A stretch of 53,992 nucleotides of DNA from a virus, in the IMG/VR virus record IMGVR_UViG_3300037294_000227, positions 1 to 53,992 of that record. The stretch is one strand, 5' to 3'. A program made the translations under genes and the position numbers. Under the pieces are notes generated by a model that did not search any database, had not been told where the DNA came from, and saw only the letters and a list, made by a program, of their open reading frames with translations. Below are positions 8,192-15,893 of the stretch, one piece after another. Numbering within the stretch: position 1 is the stretch's first letter; each line of letters starts with the position of its first letter.

Positions 8192-9339
8192 AATTGTTTT
8201 TTAATATCCGGGCACAAGATCTGTTGAATACGTTGAGACATAAAGTGCTTGAAATTGTACGCTCTTGTTTCTTTTGTTTTGTTGTTTAATTCTTCAATTG
8301 TGTATGTTTTCATTGCATGATCCAATGCGTTAATTGCAGCAAAAATTCGTTTGTCTGTATCCATAGTGTCATACGATTCATCAATAAAATCGTCAAATGT
8401 TTTAAACCCTAGTTCTCTAAGATACTGCAATGCATAACGTGGCCCAATTAGAACGAACATTTGTTTTGATACTATAGGTTTCCATATTTTTTCACTAAGA
8501 AACATATGACTATAATTGTTAAAACATTCATAGTAATATGTTTCTGTAACTAGATTAATTAATGCCTTGTTATAAAATGCTTTGTTAAAATCATGTGGGC
8601 GACTTCCAAATAAAAAATTCTCAGTGTCTAAATTCAACGGTAATTTTTGTGCTGTAAGACTCACTTGATTTTCTAGTGTTTGAAATATTTCTTCTGAAAA
8701 TTCATGAGAATAGTCAAACACTACTTGAGAAAATGAAGCAGGATTGGCAATATGTAGTTCGTATGTTTTATCCAAACACGATATCTTTCCTTTTTCTAAC
8801 ATACCCAAATAATCCATGTATGTGATTGCTACTGCTCTGTGATTATGCAACCGATTATTTAAACACATAAACCATTCAGTTTTGTTTATAGTACGCTTTT
8901 TTAAATTATAATCTATAGTATTTTGTTTAACTCTGTAGTACCAGTTGCTATTATAACATACTTTGAACAGCTTGTCAAACTGATTGTCTTTTAACCAAAG
9001 ATTATATTCTTCCTCCACATCACGATTACCAGACAGAAATATAAATTTGTCTTTGAGTTGGTGCTTTACTGAATATTCGTGCAATCTTTCAAACTCTACA
9101 GTTGTATATCCTTCAAGGCAACTGTCATATAACATGAACAAGTTATGAGTGTTGCGAATAACGTCCACTGCTACTTCTAACAAAGAAAGATCAGAAGCAA
9201 TACGATATATGTAAATACTTGTAGTATCCTTGTTATCTAGCCATTGATTAAAATTTAAATGAGTATTTAAACCGGTCGATGAATACAACGGATCGCCTGG
9301 CGCAAGATTAGAATATACTATTTGATTATTGTTTTCCAA
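8182..9339 (-). CDS. Putative glycosyltransferase (GT10-like C-terminal motif), paralogue A
   Basis: This 385-residue protein has the C-terminal block LSEKIWKPIVSKQMFVLIGP (residues ~280-300) and then GFKTFDDFIDESYD. This resembles the xEKxxxP...PF..G pattern of GT10/exostosin-like nucleotide-sugar-binding domains. The same block recurs in the proteins at 10204-11313 and 14574-15893, so three paralogues are present. The start is a TTG at 9339 with AAGGA 10 nt upstream; no in-frame ATG occurs before residue 69. The 5' end overlaps the epimerase gene by 22 bp. Sugar donor and acceptor are unknown. Confidence 0.68.
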   Translation of the reverse strand: MENNNQIVYSNLAPGDPLYSSTGLNTHLNFNQWLDNKDTTSIYIYRIASDLSLLEVAVDVIRNTHNLFMLYDSCLEGYTTVEFERLHEYSVKHQLKDKFIFLSGNRDVEEEYNLWLKDNQFDKLFKVCYNSNWYYRVKQNTIDYNLKKRTINKTEWFMCLNNRLHNHRAVAITYMDYLGMLEKGKISCLDKTYELHIANPASFSQVVFDYSHEFSEEIFQTLENQVSLTAQKLPLNLDTENFLFGSRPHDFNKAFYNKALINLVTETYYYECFNNYSHMFLSEKIWKPIVSKQMFVLIGPRYALQYLRELGFKTFDDFIDESYDTMDTDKRIFAAINALDHAMKTYTIEELNNKTKETRAYNFKHFMSQRIQQILCPDIKKQLCT

Positions 9340-10229
9340 TGTGCAATTGTCCTTGCTATTCCATCTTCGTAGGAAACTTTAGGATACCATCCTGTTTTTT
9401 CAGTAAGCAAGTTATGATTACTGTTGAGCCACCAAATTTCCCCATGTCGAGGATCTTTGGTATCCCAGTTAACAGTACCCCTCCAATCAAGTTGTTCTGC
9501 AATATAGTTTGCACAATCTTTAATCTTGCGAGGCTCGTCTGGACCGATTGTAAAGATATTTCCGCGGCAACTATCTCTATTTTCAATCACAGCCATCCAT
9601 GCATCTAATAAGTCGTCAATGTAAATGAAGTTTCTATATGGCTCGGCATATCCTAAATTGCATGTATTACCTTTGAGCATCTGACTGATAATTTGCTCTG
9701 TGACAAAGTAGTCGTTGTCTTTGCGACCGTAAGCATTAGTTTGTCGAAAGCTAGCCCATTCTAATCCATATGCACGTTCGGCATATTCGAGGTATTTTTC
9801 ACATGCATATTTTGCAACTGCATAAGGGGCATTTGGATGTGGTTCTGTGTGTTCATCAAATGCAACATTTTGAACATATGTGCCAGTTTGTTCAACTTCG
9901 TCGCTGATCGGTTGCCACCCGTAAACTTCCATAGTGCTTGCAAATACAAAATAAGGCATCGGATCTACATTACGACAAGCTTCAATTAAATTAACAGTAC
10001 CTACGTAGTTTACTTCGCTAAAACTAACTTGCTCATAAAAACTTTTTTGTACTTCAGTACGTGCTGCCAAATGCACAATAATATCAGGTGTAACTGATTT
10101 TACTTCTTGTTGAATTGCAGCGTGATCTGTTAAATTGCTTTGTAATTCTACAACTTCGCCTATTGCTTGTAATCTTGGCAGCAAATGTTGCCCAATAAAT
10201 CCACTACTTCCTGTTAATAATATTTTCAT
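9318..10229 (-). CDS. Extended SDR: NAD-dependent nucleotide-sugar epimerase/dehydratase
   Basis: This 303-residue protein starts with the dinucleotide-binding motif TGSSGFIGQH (Gly7, Gly10, Gly13). It has FASTMEVYG with Ser98/Thr99 and the catalytic Tyr136-x-x-x-Lys140 (YAVAK), all typical of extended SDR enzymes such as UDP-glucose epimerase or dTDP/GDP-sugar dehydratases. FIYIDDLLDAWM is the usual C-terminal substrate-domain signature. It probably makes or interconverts a nucleotide sugar for the surrounding glycosyltransferases. Start ATG 10229 has AAAGGAA just upstream. It overlaps both neighbours (26 and 22 bp). The exact reaction cannot be read from the sequence. Confidence 0.9.
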   Translation of the reverse strand: MKILLTGSSGFIGQHLLPRLQAIGEVVELQSNLTDHAAIQQEVKSVTPDIIVHLAARTEVQKSFYEQVSFSEVNYVGTVNLIEACRNVDPMPYFVFASTMEVYGWQPISDEVEQTGTYVQNVAFDEHTEPHPNAPYAVAKYACEKYLEYAERAYGLEWASFRQTNAYGRKDNDYFVTEQIISQMLKGNTCNLGYAEPYRNFIYIDDLLDAWMAVIENRDSCRGNIFTIGPDEPRKIKDCANYIAEQLDWRGTVNWDTKDPRHGEIWWLNSNHNLLTEKTGWYPKVSYEDGIARTIAHWKTIIK

Positions 10230-11313
10230 ATTGTTCCTTTAAACCATCGATGACCGAAATATAATCCGGATTGTCTGTTATATTTAACATTTTTCTATAC
10301 ACGTCAACTTGAACATGGTTAGTATTAGGATCAAGTTTTTTTAAAATCTTGCGACGTGTTTCTTGATCGCCTACAATTTTAAGTAGCCAAAGCCAGTTAT
10401 AGTGTACTGTCTGTTCGACTTTTTTTCTAAGCATACTGATGTCTCGGTTACAAATTTGCTTTACTTGTTTCATAAATTCTATACAACGGGTTTCGTCATC
10501 TTCTATACTGTCAAACGAATAATCAATTATATTGTCAAACAGCTTAAATCCCAAGCTTTTAATGTATTCATTTGCACGAGGATGCCCGTAAACTAAAAAC
10601 GGACGCCGGTTCCAAATAGGTATGTAGGTTTTTTCTGTTATAAATTGTACATCAACTGTTGATTCGCATATTACACTAAACAATGCATCTTTGAATTCCA
10701 GCGGAGGAAGCATATAGTCTACATAACCGTCTGGTCTATTTTCATGTAGGTCGTCAAACTTTAATATTTCTGGTTTCCAATATTTAAATTCATAACCGTA
10801 ATCCCAGTTATCAGAATTTCGAAAACTGATATATCCATGTTGAAATAAGTTTGCGTTGAACATATGGTCTAAAAATAAACACCTATGCGGGTGAGCTCTT
10901 CCGTTTAAACTAACAAAGTGTTTGTTAATATCCTTGCTGTGTCCCAACGGCAACCGTGAGTGAGAAAGTGCATTTTCAACAGTTTGAAATGCAAAAAAAG
11001 TTTCCCACGATATAAAGCTATCTCGGTGATCTATTATAGGGTATCTATAATTGAGTTTGTAACTTAGATTGCAGCCTGTTATTATTTCTAATGTGATATT
11101 ATGATAATTGCAAAATCCTTTAAATATTCGAAAAGTTTCTGAATCATGATAAAACGGCATAAAAACATATTCTTCTGCACCCAACAATCTTATTGTAGAA
11201 ATATCTTTCTTTTCAACAGCATCAACTAGCCATTTGAAATCGCTGTGTGTGTATGCCCAGACATTCAGATAATATATTCCATTATGCACTGTGTCTAAAT
11301 ATGTTCTTTTCAT
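10204..11313 (-). CDS. Putative glycosyltransferase (GT10-like C-terminal motif), paralogue B
   Basis: This is the first gene of the seven-gene minus-strand operon; it encodes 369 residues. The block VQFITEKTYIPIWNRRPFLV (residues ~225-245), followed by YIKSLGFKLFD and SFDSIEDDETR, parallels the genes at 8182 and 14574. An N-terminal region with KHFVSLNGRAHPHR matches the 'NNRxHxHR' part of the 8182 protein, which supports common descent. Its partner upstream is a short divergent spacer; AGG lies 7-8 nt before the ATG. It overlaps the SDR gene by 26 bp. Donor and acceptor are unknown. Confidence 0.68.
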   Translation of the reverse strand: MKRTYLDTVHNGIYYLNVWAYTHSDFKWLVDAVEKKDISTIRLLGAEEYVFMPFYHDSETFRIFKGFCNYHNITLEIITGCNLSYKLNYRYPIIDHRDSFISWETFFAFQTVENALSHSRLPLGHSKDINKHFVSLNGRAHPHRCLFLDHMFNANLFQHGYISFRNSDNWDYGYEFKYWKPEILKFDDLHENRPDGYVDYMLPPLEFKDALFSVICESTVDVQFITEKTYIPIWNRRPFLVYGHPRANEYIKSLGFKLFDNIIDYSFDSIEDDETRCIEFMKQVKQICNRDISMLRKKVEQTVHYNWLWLLKIVGDQETRRKILKKLDPNTNHVQVDVYRKMLNITDNPDYISVIDGLKEQYENIINRK

Positions 11314-11323
11314 TGTGTACCTA

Positions 11324-11331
11324 TATAAATA
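11324..11331 (+). promoter_or_regulatory. Late-promoter-like box TATAAATA
   Basis: A perfect TATAAATA is followed by 5 nt and then the ATG at 11337. By analogy with T4 late promoters, transcription would begin at about the A of the start codon. No Shine-Dalgarno sequence is present. Confidence 0.5.
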
Positions 11332-11336
11332 TTACT

Positions 11337-11924
11337 ATGTTTGATATAGTAACCCAGTTTGAAGAACGTATTGCAAAATTCTTTGGAGCACCATATGCTG
11401 TTAGTACCGATTGTTGTACTCATGCTGTTGAATTATGTTTAAGGTACAATAAATCAAACAACATCAGTATTCCAATGCACACTTACTTATCAATTCCTAT
11501 GACTGCTAGCAAACTAGATTTAAAATGGACGTGGAAAGACGAACGCTGGACTGATTATTATTATATAGACAATAAAATAATTGACGCTGCTGTTTTATGG
11601 AAAAAAAACAGCTATATAACAGGAACAATGATGTGCATTAGTTTCCAATATAAGAAGCATCTAAGTGTTGGGCGCGGTGGTATGATACTGTTAGATAATT
11701 ATCAAGCATATACAGATTTAATCAAACTTGGATACGATGGAAGAAATCGGCAACCGTCGTGGAGCGAACAGGCCATTGACTGCATAGGATATCATTACTA
11801 TATGACTCCAGAAACAGCACAACAAGGGCTCGATAAACTGGATACAGCTATTAACTCTACTCCTAAACTGTGGAGTTGGCAGGACTATCCAAATTTAACA
11901 ACTATGCCGATCTTTTCTAATTAA
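11337..11924 (+). CDS. Truncated DegT/DnrJ/EryC1-type (PLP) aminotransferase-like protein
   Basis: This 196-residue protein matches the large-domain core of sugar aminotransferases. FEERIAKFFGAPYAVSTDC is the usual N-terminus, Asp83 lies in IDAA, and SFQYKKHLSVGRGG aligns with the family motif SFHxxKxxxxGEGG. This places Lys107 as the PLP lysine. The C-terminal small domain is missing, since the family is usually ~370-400 residues. It may be a minimal enzyme, need a partner, or be degenerate. Start ATG 11337 is chosen over upstream codons, which overlap the divergent gene and have no homology. Amino-sugar formation next to the SDR and amidinotransferase is plausible. Confidence 0.75.
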   Translation: MFDIVTQFEERIAKFFGAPYAVSTDCCTHAVELCLRYNKSNNISIPMHTYLSIPMTASKLDLKWTWKDERWTDYYYIDNKIIDAAVLWKKNSYITGTMMCISFQYKKHLSVGRGGMILLDNYQAYTDLIKLGYDGRNRQPSWSEQAIDCIGYHYYMTPETAQQGLDKLDTAINSTPKLWSWQDYPNLTTMPIFSN

Positions 11925-11927
11925 GTT

Positions 11928-12728
11928 TTATCCAGGAGCATCTGTGATTGTATAATGATTGTGAGAATTTTTACGAATATCTTGATATTTGTAATCTATA
12001 ATATTATTAATAATTGATATTGCTTTGGGAATATCGGGTTTAAGAGTTACTTTTATTTTTTCTAATGCATCGTTATGCAATGAAGAAAATATATCTACAG
12101 TAGACTGCTGTAGTTGTTTATCAATTGCAGGATATATAAATTCTTGTAGTATTTGCATGTGTTGAATTATATCAGGATGGCAATCTTGAATTACATCAAA
12201 CGGTTTTTGAAATTCGGATCTTTCAAAATTGTAATAAGGTATCTCGGGTAATTGATCTAGATAAAATTTTGTTATTTCTGACGAAGTTTTTTTTGTTTTA
12301 AATGCTTCATTTTTTGCTAATTTAAATGCACTACCTTGCCATGTGATATATTCTCCAAACATTTTATTAGCAGCAATTATTGCTGTTGAATTTTTAACAA
12401 TATCATTGTCATACGACCAATACCGTTTGATAAAATAGCGATTGTATTCTGTATTGCCGCCGTTGAATACACTGCCTGTGCATACCCAATTACTGTTGCG
12501 GATTCTGTCTTCTCTGCTCCAACTGCTCCAAAGAATAAAGATTTTGTCGTCTTTGTTGAATTTTAATTTTGCATTGGCTTCCACCATACGATGCATAATT
12601 CCTACGTTTCCCAATCCAGGTAATGCAAAATTATGATATTCGATTTCCATGTCGTATCCTAATATATTAGCCCAAGTTGGCCAGCCATACTGTGTATAGC
12701 TGCATCCAAATATGATTATTCTGCTCAT
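11928..12728 (-). CDS. SGNH/GDSL-like hydrolase, paralogue A
   Basis: This ~266-residue protein begins MSRIIIFGCSYTQ; FGCSYT corresponds to the GDSL block with nucleophile Ser10. FALPGLGNVG matches the second block (Gly/Asn), and DCHPDIIQH near residue 200 matches the Asp-x-x-His block. SGNH proteins are usually esterases or O-acetyl transfer/removal enzymes acting on glycans or lipids. Start ATG 12728 is chosen because AAGGAG lies 6 nt upstream; the longer in-frame reading overlaps the divergent gene. It lies tail to tail, 3 bp from the aminotransferase-like gene. Two paralogues follow at 13730 and 15890. Confidence 0.72.
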   Translation of the reverse strand: MSRIIIFGCSYTQYGWPTWANILGYDMEIEYHNFALPGLGNVGIMHRMVEANAKLKFNKDDKIFILWSSWSREDRIRNSNWVCTGSVFNGGNTEYNRYFIKRYWSYDNDIVKNSTAIIAANKMFGEYITWQGSAFKLAKNEAFKTKKTSSEITKFYLDQLPEIPYYNFERSEFQKPFDVIQDCHPDIIQHMQILQEFIYPAIDKQLQQSTVDIFSSLHNDALEKIKVTLKPDIPKAISIINNIIDYKYQDIRKNSHNHYTITDAPG

Positions 12729-12736
12729 GGCACTCC

Positions 12737-12743
12737 TTAAATA
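12737..12743 (+). promoter_or_regulatory. Degenerate late-promoter-like box TTAAATA
   Basis: TTAAATA is followed by 5 nt and then the ATG at 12749. It also covers the AAGGAG ribosome site of the divergent gene. It is a weaker match to TATAAATA, but the spacing to the start codon is identical to that at 11337. Confidence 0.35.
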
Positions 12744-12748
12744 GTTGT

Positions 12749-13753
12749 ATGAATATTTATAGTACAAACGAATGGGATCCATTAAAGAAGGTTGTTGTTG
12801 GTGTTGCTGATTATTGCCGTATTCCAGAAATGGATAAAAGCTTACGAGTTATTAATTATGCTGATCGCAAAGACGTAAGCGATGTTAAAGCTGGATTGTA
12901 TCCTGATCAAGTTGTTGAAGAAAGCAACGAAGATCTTGAAACATTTGTAAAATTTTTAGAAGGCGAAGGTGTAGAAGTTGTAAGACCCAATCGCACACCG
13001 GATGTTGAATATTACAATTATTGTCCACGTGATACTGTATTTGTTTATGGTAAGAAAATGCTTGCTACTCCGATGAGTTTGCGAGCAAGAGAACGTGAGT
13101 TTCATCATATGCTCCCTCACATAGCAGGCGTTGAATTAAGCCCCCGTTACAAAAATAACGACCTGTACGATGAAACTTGTGTCGGCGACCCTGATCAGTT
13201 GGCATTAACTGAAGTAGCACCTTGCTTTGATGCTGCTAATGCTATCCGAGCAAACGACGATGTGTTGTATTTGGTTAGCAACAGCGGCAATAAAGCGGGT
13301 GCTACTTATTTAGACCAGTGGATTAACAAACCAAAGTACGATTTTATAGATCGTGGAAATGTAAAAGTTCATACACTTGAAAATGTTTATAGCTATATGC
13401 ACATCGACAGCACTGTTGCGTTTTTACGCGAGGGATTGTTGTTGGCAAACCCCAGCAGAATTAAAAGTCGAGATGTGCTACCCGGCCCATTTAAAGATTG
13501 GGATATTATTTGGGCGCCTGATCCTGTAGACGCTGGACATTATCCAGGGTTGTGTAATAGTAGTATTTGGACATGGAACGTAAATTTGTTCAGTGTTAAT
13601 CCCAATCTTGTGGTATTAGAGGAACATCAAGAGCCTACACGCAAAGCGTTAGAAGCGTACGGTATCGAATGTGCTATGTTGCCATTGAGACATGCCAGAA
13701 CTTTAGGTGGATGTTTTCATTGCTGTACGCTAGACCTTGTCCGTAAAATTTGA
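12749..13753 (+). CDS. Amidinotransferase (glycine/inosamine-phosphate amidinotransferase-like)
   Basis: This 334-residue protein is in the arginine amidinotransferase family (AGAT/StrB type), which moves the amidino group of arginine to an amine to form a guanidino compound. The catalytic residues appear intact: Asp161 in CFDAANAIR, His218 in MHIDST, and Cys325 in GGCFHCCTLD near the C-terminus. Other family blocks are GATYLDQW and LLLANPSRI. It diverges from an SGNH gene and overlaps a second, convergent SGNH gene by 24 bp. With the neighbouring aminotransferase-like protein and SDR it could make a guanidinylated amino sugar or cyclitol, but the acceptor is unknown. Confidence 0.9.
   Translation: MNIYSTNEWDPLKKVVVGVADYCRIPEMDKSLRVINYADRKDVSDVKAGLYPDQVVEESNEDLETFVKFLEGEGVEVVRPNRTPDVEYYNYCPRDTVFVYGKKMLATPMSLRAREREFHHMLPHIAGVELSPRYKNNDLYDETCVGDPDQLALTEVAPCFDAANAIRANDDVLYLVSNSGNKAGATYLDQWINKPKYDFIDRGNVKVHTLENVYSYMHIDSTVAFLREGLLLANPSRIKSRDVLPGPFKDWDIIWAPDPVDAGHYPGLCNSSIWTWNVNLFSVNPNLVVLEEHQEPTRKALEAYGIECAMLPLRHARTLGGCFHCCTLDLVRKI
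12754..12761 (-). promoter_or_regulatory. Late-promoter-like box TATAAATA
   Basis: On the minus strand, TATAAATA lies 25 nt upstream of ATG 12728, leaving a leader of about 20 nt with AAGGAG. This is a conventional promoter/leader layout, in contrast to the plus-strand gene that starts inside the same segment. Confidence 0.5.
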
Positions 13754-14524
13754 TTTACTTAAAATTTCTTTTAATGCATCTGCTGTTTCTTGATGAAATA
13801 TAGGACCATCGTGTGCATCGTCTCTGGCCTTGTCATATGTAGTAGGCGTTATGTGCCATAATTTATATTTACTATGTAAAATTTCTTGCTCGATATCATC
13901 ATCCCATGTAAAGTTTAATACCGGTACTCCTGCTAGTTTCCACGTATTGTTAAAACTTTCAAACCACTGATATATATTAACGCTCATTTCTCCAGTGTTG
14001 ACTATGTAACGTTTTCCCCACCATCGGCCGTCTGGAGTATGGGTTTCGCTCATATCTTTCAAATAAACGTGCTTGCTCTTGCTTACTGTAGGAATATACA
14101 CAGAGTCTTTAAAAGCAAAATGCTTTCTTGTTTTTTGCGGCCATTGTACTATTACTATTTTTGGAGTGGGAGCGTTGTTGGTATTCCATAACAATGTATT
14201 AAATGAAGGAATATCAGGTCCCGATGCTTGCTTGGCAGCATTATAGAGATCCAAGGACAAATATTTAGAAATATGGTCTGTCCATATTTGATCAGTACGT
14301 AGTCCTACTCCTTCGGTATAACTACAGCCAAATGTTAAAAGAAAATTATTATCTAATTGGTTGATTTCTTTTGTTCTATAACCTAAACTATTAAAGTTAT
14401 AAGTGATTGGCCAGCGGGGGTATTTACGTTGGTGGTTAAGTGTGTCTGTTGAATATATAGAGTTTGTTTGATTGCAATCGTGTGCAGCAACCAGCAGTGG
14501 AGTTTCGGGATGATATTCTAGCAT
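13730..14524 (-). CDS. SGNH/GDSL-like hydrolase, paralogue B
   Basis: This 264-residue protein has LLTFGCSYTEGVGL, with the presumed nucleophile Ser68 preceded by ~60 residues not found in paralogue A. KQASGPDI sits at the second-block position, and DDAHDGPIFHQ near residue 245 matches the Asp-x-His block. Family members cleave or transfer acyl groups on carbohydrates or lipids. Start ATG 14524 has AAGG about 6 nt upstream. The 3' end overlaps the amidinotransferase gene by 24 bp, tail to tail. It is divergent from the glycosyltransferase-like gene at 14574. Substrate unknown. Confidence 0.68.
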   Translation of the reverse strand: MLEYHPETPLLVAAHDCNQTNSIYSTDTLNHQRKYPRWPITYNFNSLGYRTKEINQLDNNFLLTFGCSYTEGVGLRTDQIWTDHISKYLSLDLYNAAKQASGPDIPSFNTLLWNTNNAPTPKIVIVQWPQKTRKHFAFKDSVYIPTVSKSKHVYLKDMSETHTPDGRWWGKRYIVNTGEMSVNIYQWFESFNNTWKLAGVPVLNFTWDDDIEQEILHSKYKLWHITPTTYDKARDDAHDGPIFHQETADALKEILSKSNFTDKV

Positions 14525-14535
14525 TTCTTACCTTG

Positions 14536-14543
14536 AATAAATA
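14536..14543 (+). promoter_or_regulatory. Late-promoter-like box AATAAATA
   Basis: AATAAATA lies 30 nt before ATG 14574. The expected leader (~25 nt) contains a GGAG ribosome site 9 nt before the start. It is a conventional layout. Confidence 0.4.
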
Positions 14544-14573
14544 TATGTATATATTTATCAACGGAGTTACTGT

Positions 14574-15893
14574 ATGTCTGAATACAATTGGTTTATGTCA
14601 CTATATTTTAAACCTAGAAATAATTTACTACCCGAATTAATCAACAAAGATGGAAATCGAACTCCGTTGATACATATTGGAAAATGTCAACACTTGATGC
14701 ATTTGATAAAGGACAGTTTTTTATCGTTGGATCAACGGCCTGTAATAGTATTTAATGGCACGCATTCTATACATTATTTAGAAAAATTATTTGTTACTAA
14801 AAGACATAAAGCTTTATTGCAGACAGAAGAAATTGCTTTCTACTTTTTTGAACCACTAACACACTATGTACACAAAAATGGGCGAGATCCCGAAATGGAA
14901 CCACACATTTTAAAAATAGACAACGAGCCGCACGAAATTAAGAATGTACGCTGCTTAGAATTAGAAAGTATAAACAGCTGGGCTGAGAAAAACAATATTA
15001 AAAATTTAAGTGTATATTGTACAGATCATGACTGTTATAAACATTACGCACAATTTTATCCATATTTAAAATTATACGAAGAAGATTTATTTACATCATG
15101 GCTGTGTGATCGTATTTCATATAGGTCTACACGCAACAAAGGGTGGGAGCACGATTTAGATTCTTCGTTGATTACAAAGAAATTCTGGAGCGGCGCATGG
15201 AGATACGAACCCAGTAGACATTTTATTACTGCATTTTTAGTAGGCAAAGATTTAGTTAAAGACAACAATGTAAGTTTTTATTTTAAAATTTCAAACAGCG
15301 AAATGAAAAGACGCATGTGGTTTGGTTGGAAAGAATTTAAATTAAAGTATCCTGCTGTTAGTGATATAGTAGAAACAGGCAATGAAATTTTACAAAATAT
15401 TGTTCCTCTGAGCTTGGCTGTAAGCAACCCTGTTTCAGTCAACGGAAACGCATCCGATCCAGAAGAAGATAGCGAATTAGATGGCGGAAATGTTAGAACC
15501 ACACACGACCCGAGAGATTCGTATACCGAAGCATTTTGTGCAATAATTCACGAAAGTAGATTTACTCAACCATGGCCAAATATCAGCGAAAAGACAATAA
15601 ACGCGATCAACAGTTATAGACCGTTTGTGATGTGTGCTGCTCCGGGTACATTACAGATGTTAAAAGATATGGGGTTTAAGACGTTTGACAAATACTGGCC
15701 GGAGGATTACGACAGTATTGTGAGTAACAAAGATCGAATAGTTAAGATATGCGAAACCATCGAATATATCAACAGCTTTAGTATTGAAGAACTTATACAC
15801 ATGCACAAGGATATGGAATCGATATTAATACACAATAAAGAAAATTTTGCAAATGTGCAGAAATATTACGACAAATTAAACAAAAAAAATTAA
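14574..15893 (+). CDS. Putative glycosyltransferase (GT10-like C-terminal motif), paralogue C
   Basis: This 439-residue protein has the C-terminal block ISEKTINAINSYRPFVMCA (residues ~340-358), followed by MLKDMGFKTFDKYWPEDYDS. It is the same pattern as in the proteins at 8182 and 10204, although the Pro after the EKxx segment is lost. A central acidic low-complexity stretch (DPEEDSELDGG) lies near residue 300. GGAG lies 9 nt before ATG 14574. It is the only plus-strand gene between two minus-strand SGNH genes and overlaps the second by 4 bp. Donor and acceptor are unknown. Confidence 0.6.
   Translation: MSEYNWFMSLYFKPRNNLLPELINKDGNRTPLIHIGKCQHLMHLIKDSFLSLDQRPVIVFNGTHSIHYLEKLFVTKRHKALLQTEEIAFYFFEPLTHYVHKNGRDPEMEPHILKIDNEPHEIKNVRCLELESINSWAEKNNIKNLSVYCTDHDCYKHYAQFYPYLKLYEEDLFTSWLCDRISYRSTRNKGWEHDLDSSLITKKFWSGAWRYEPSRHFITAFLVGKDLVKDNNVSFYFKISNSEMKRRMWFGWKEFKLKYPAVSDIVETGNEILQNIVPLSLAVSNPVSVNGNASDPEEDSELDGGNVRTTHDPRDSYTEAFCAIIHESRFTQPWPNISEKTINAINSYRPFVMCAAPGTLQMLKDMGFKTFDKYWPEDYDSIVSNKDRIVKICETIEYINSFSIEELIHMHKDMESILIHNKENFANVQKYYDKLNKKN

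Noticed and set aside
11247-11336. Upstream extension of the DegT-like gene
   Set aside because: The extension lies inside the opposite-strand gene and has no aminotransferase homology. The family N-terminus begins at ATG 11337.
12729-12782. Longer N-terminus for the SGNH gene starting at 12782
   Set aside because: The AAGGAG site fits ATG 12728, and the extension overlaps the start of the divergent amidinotransferase gene. The GDSL block begins right after Met 12728.
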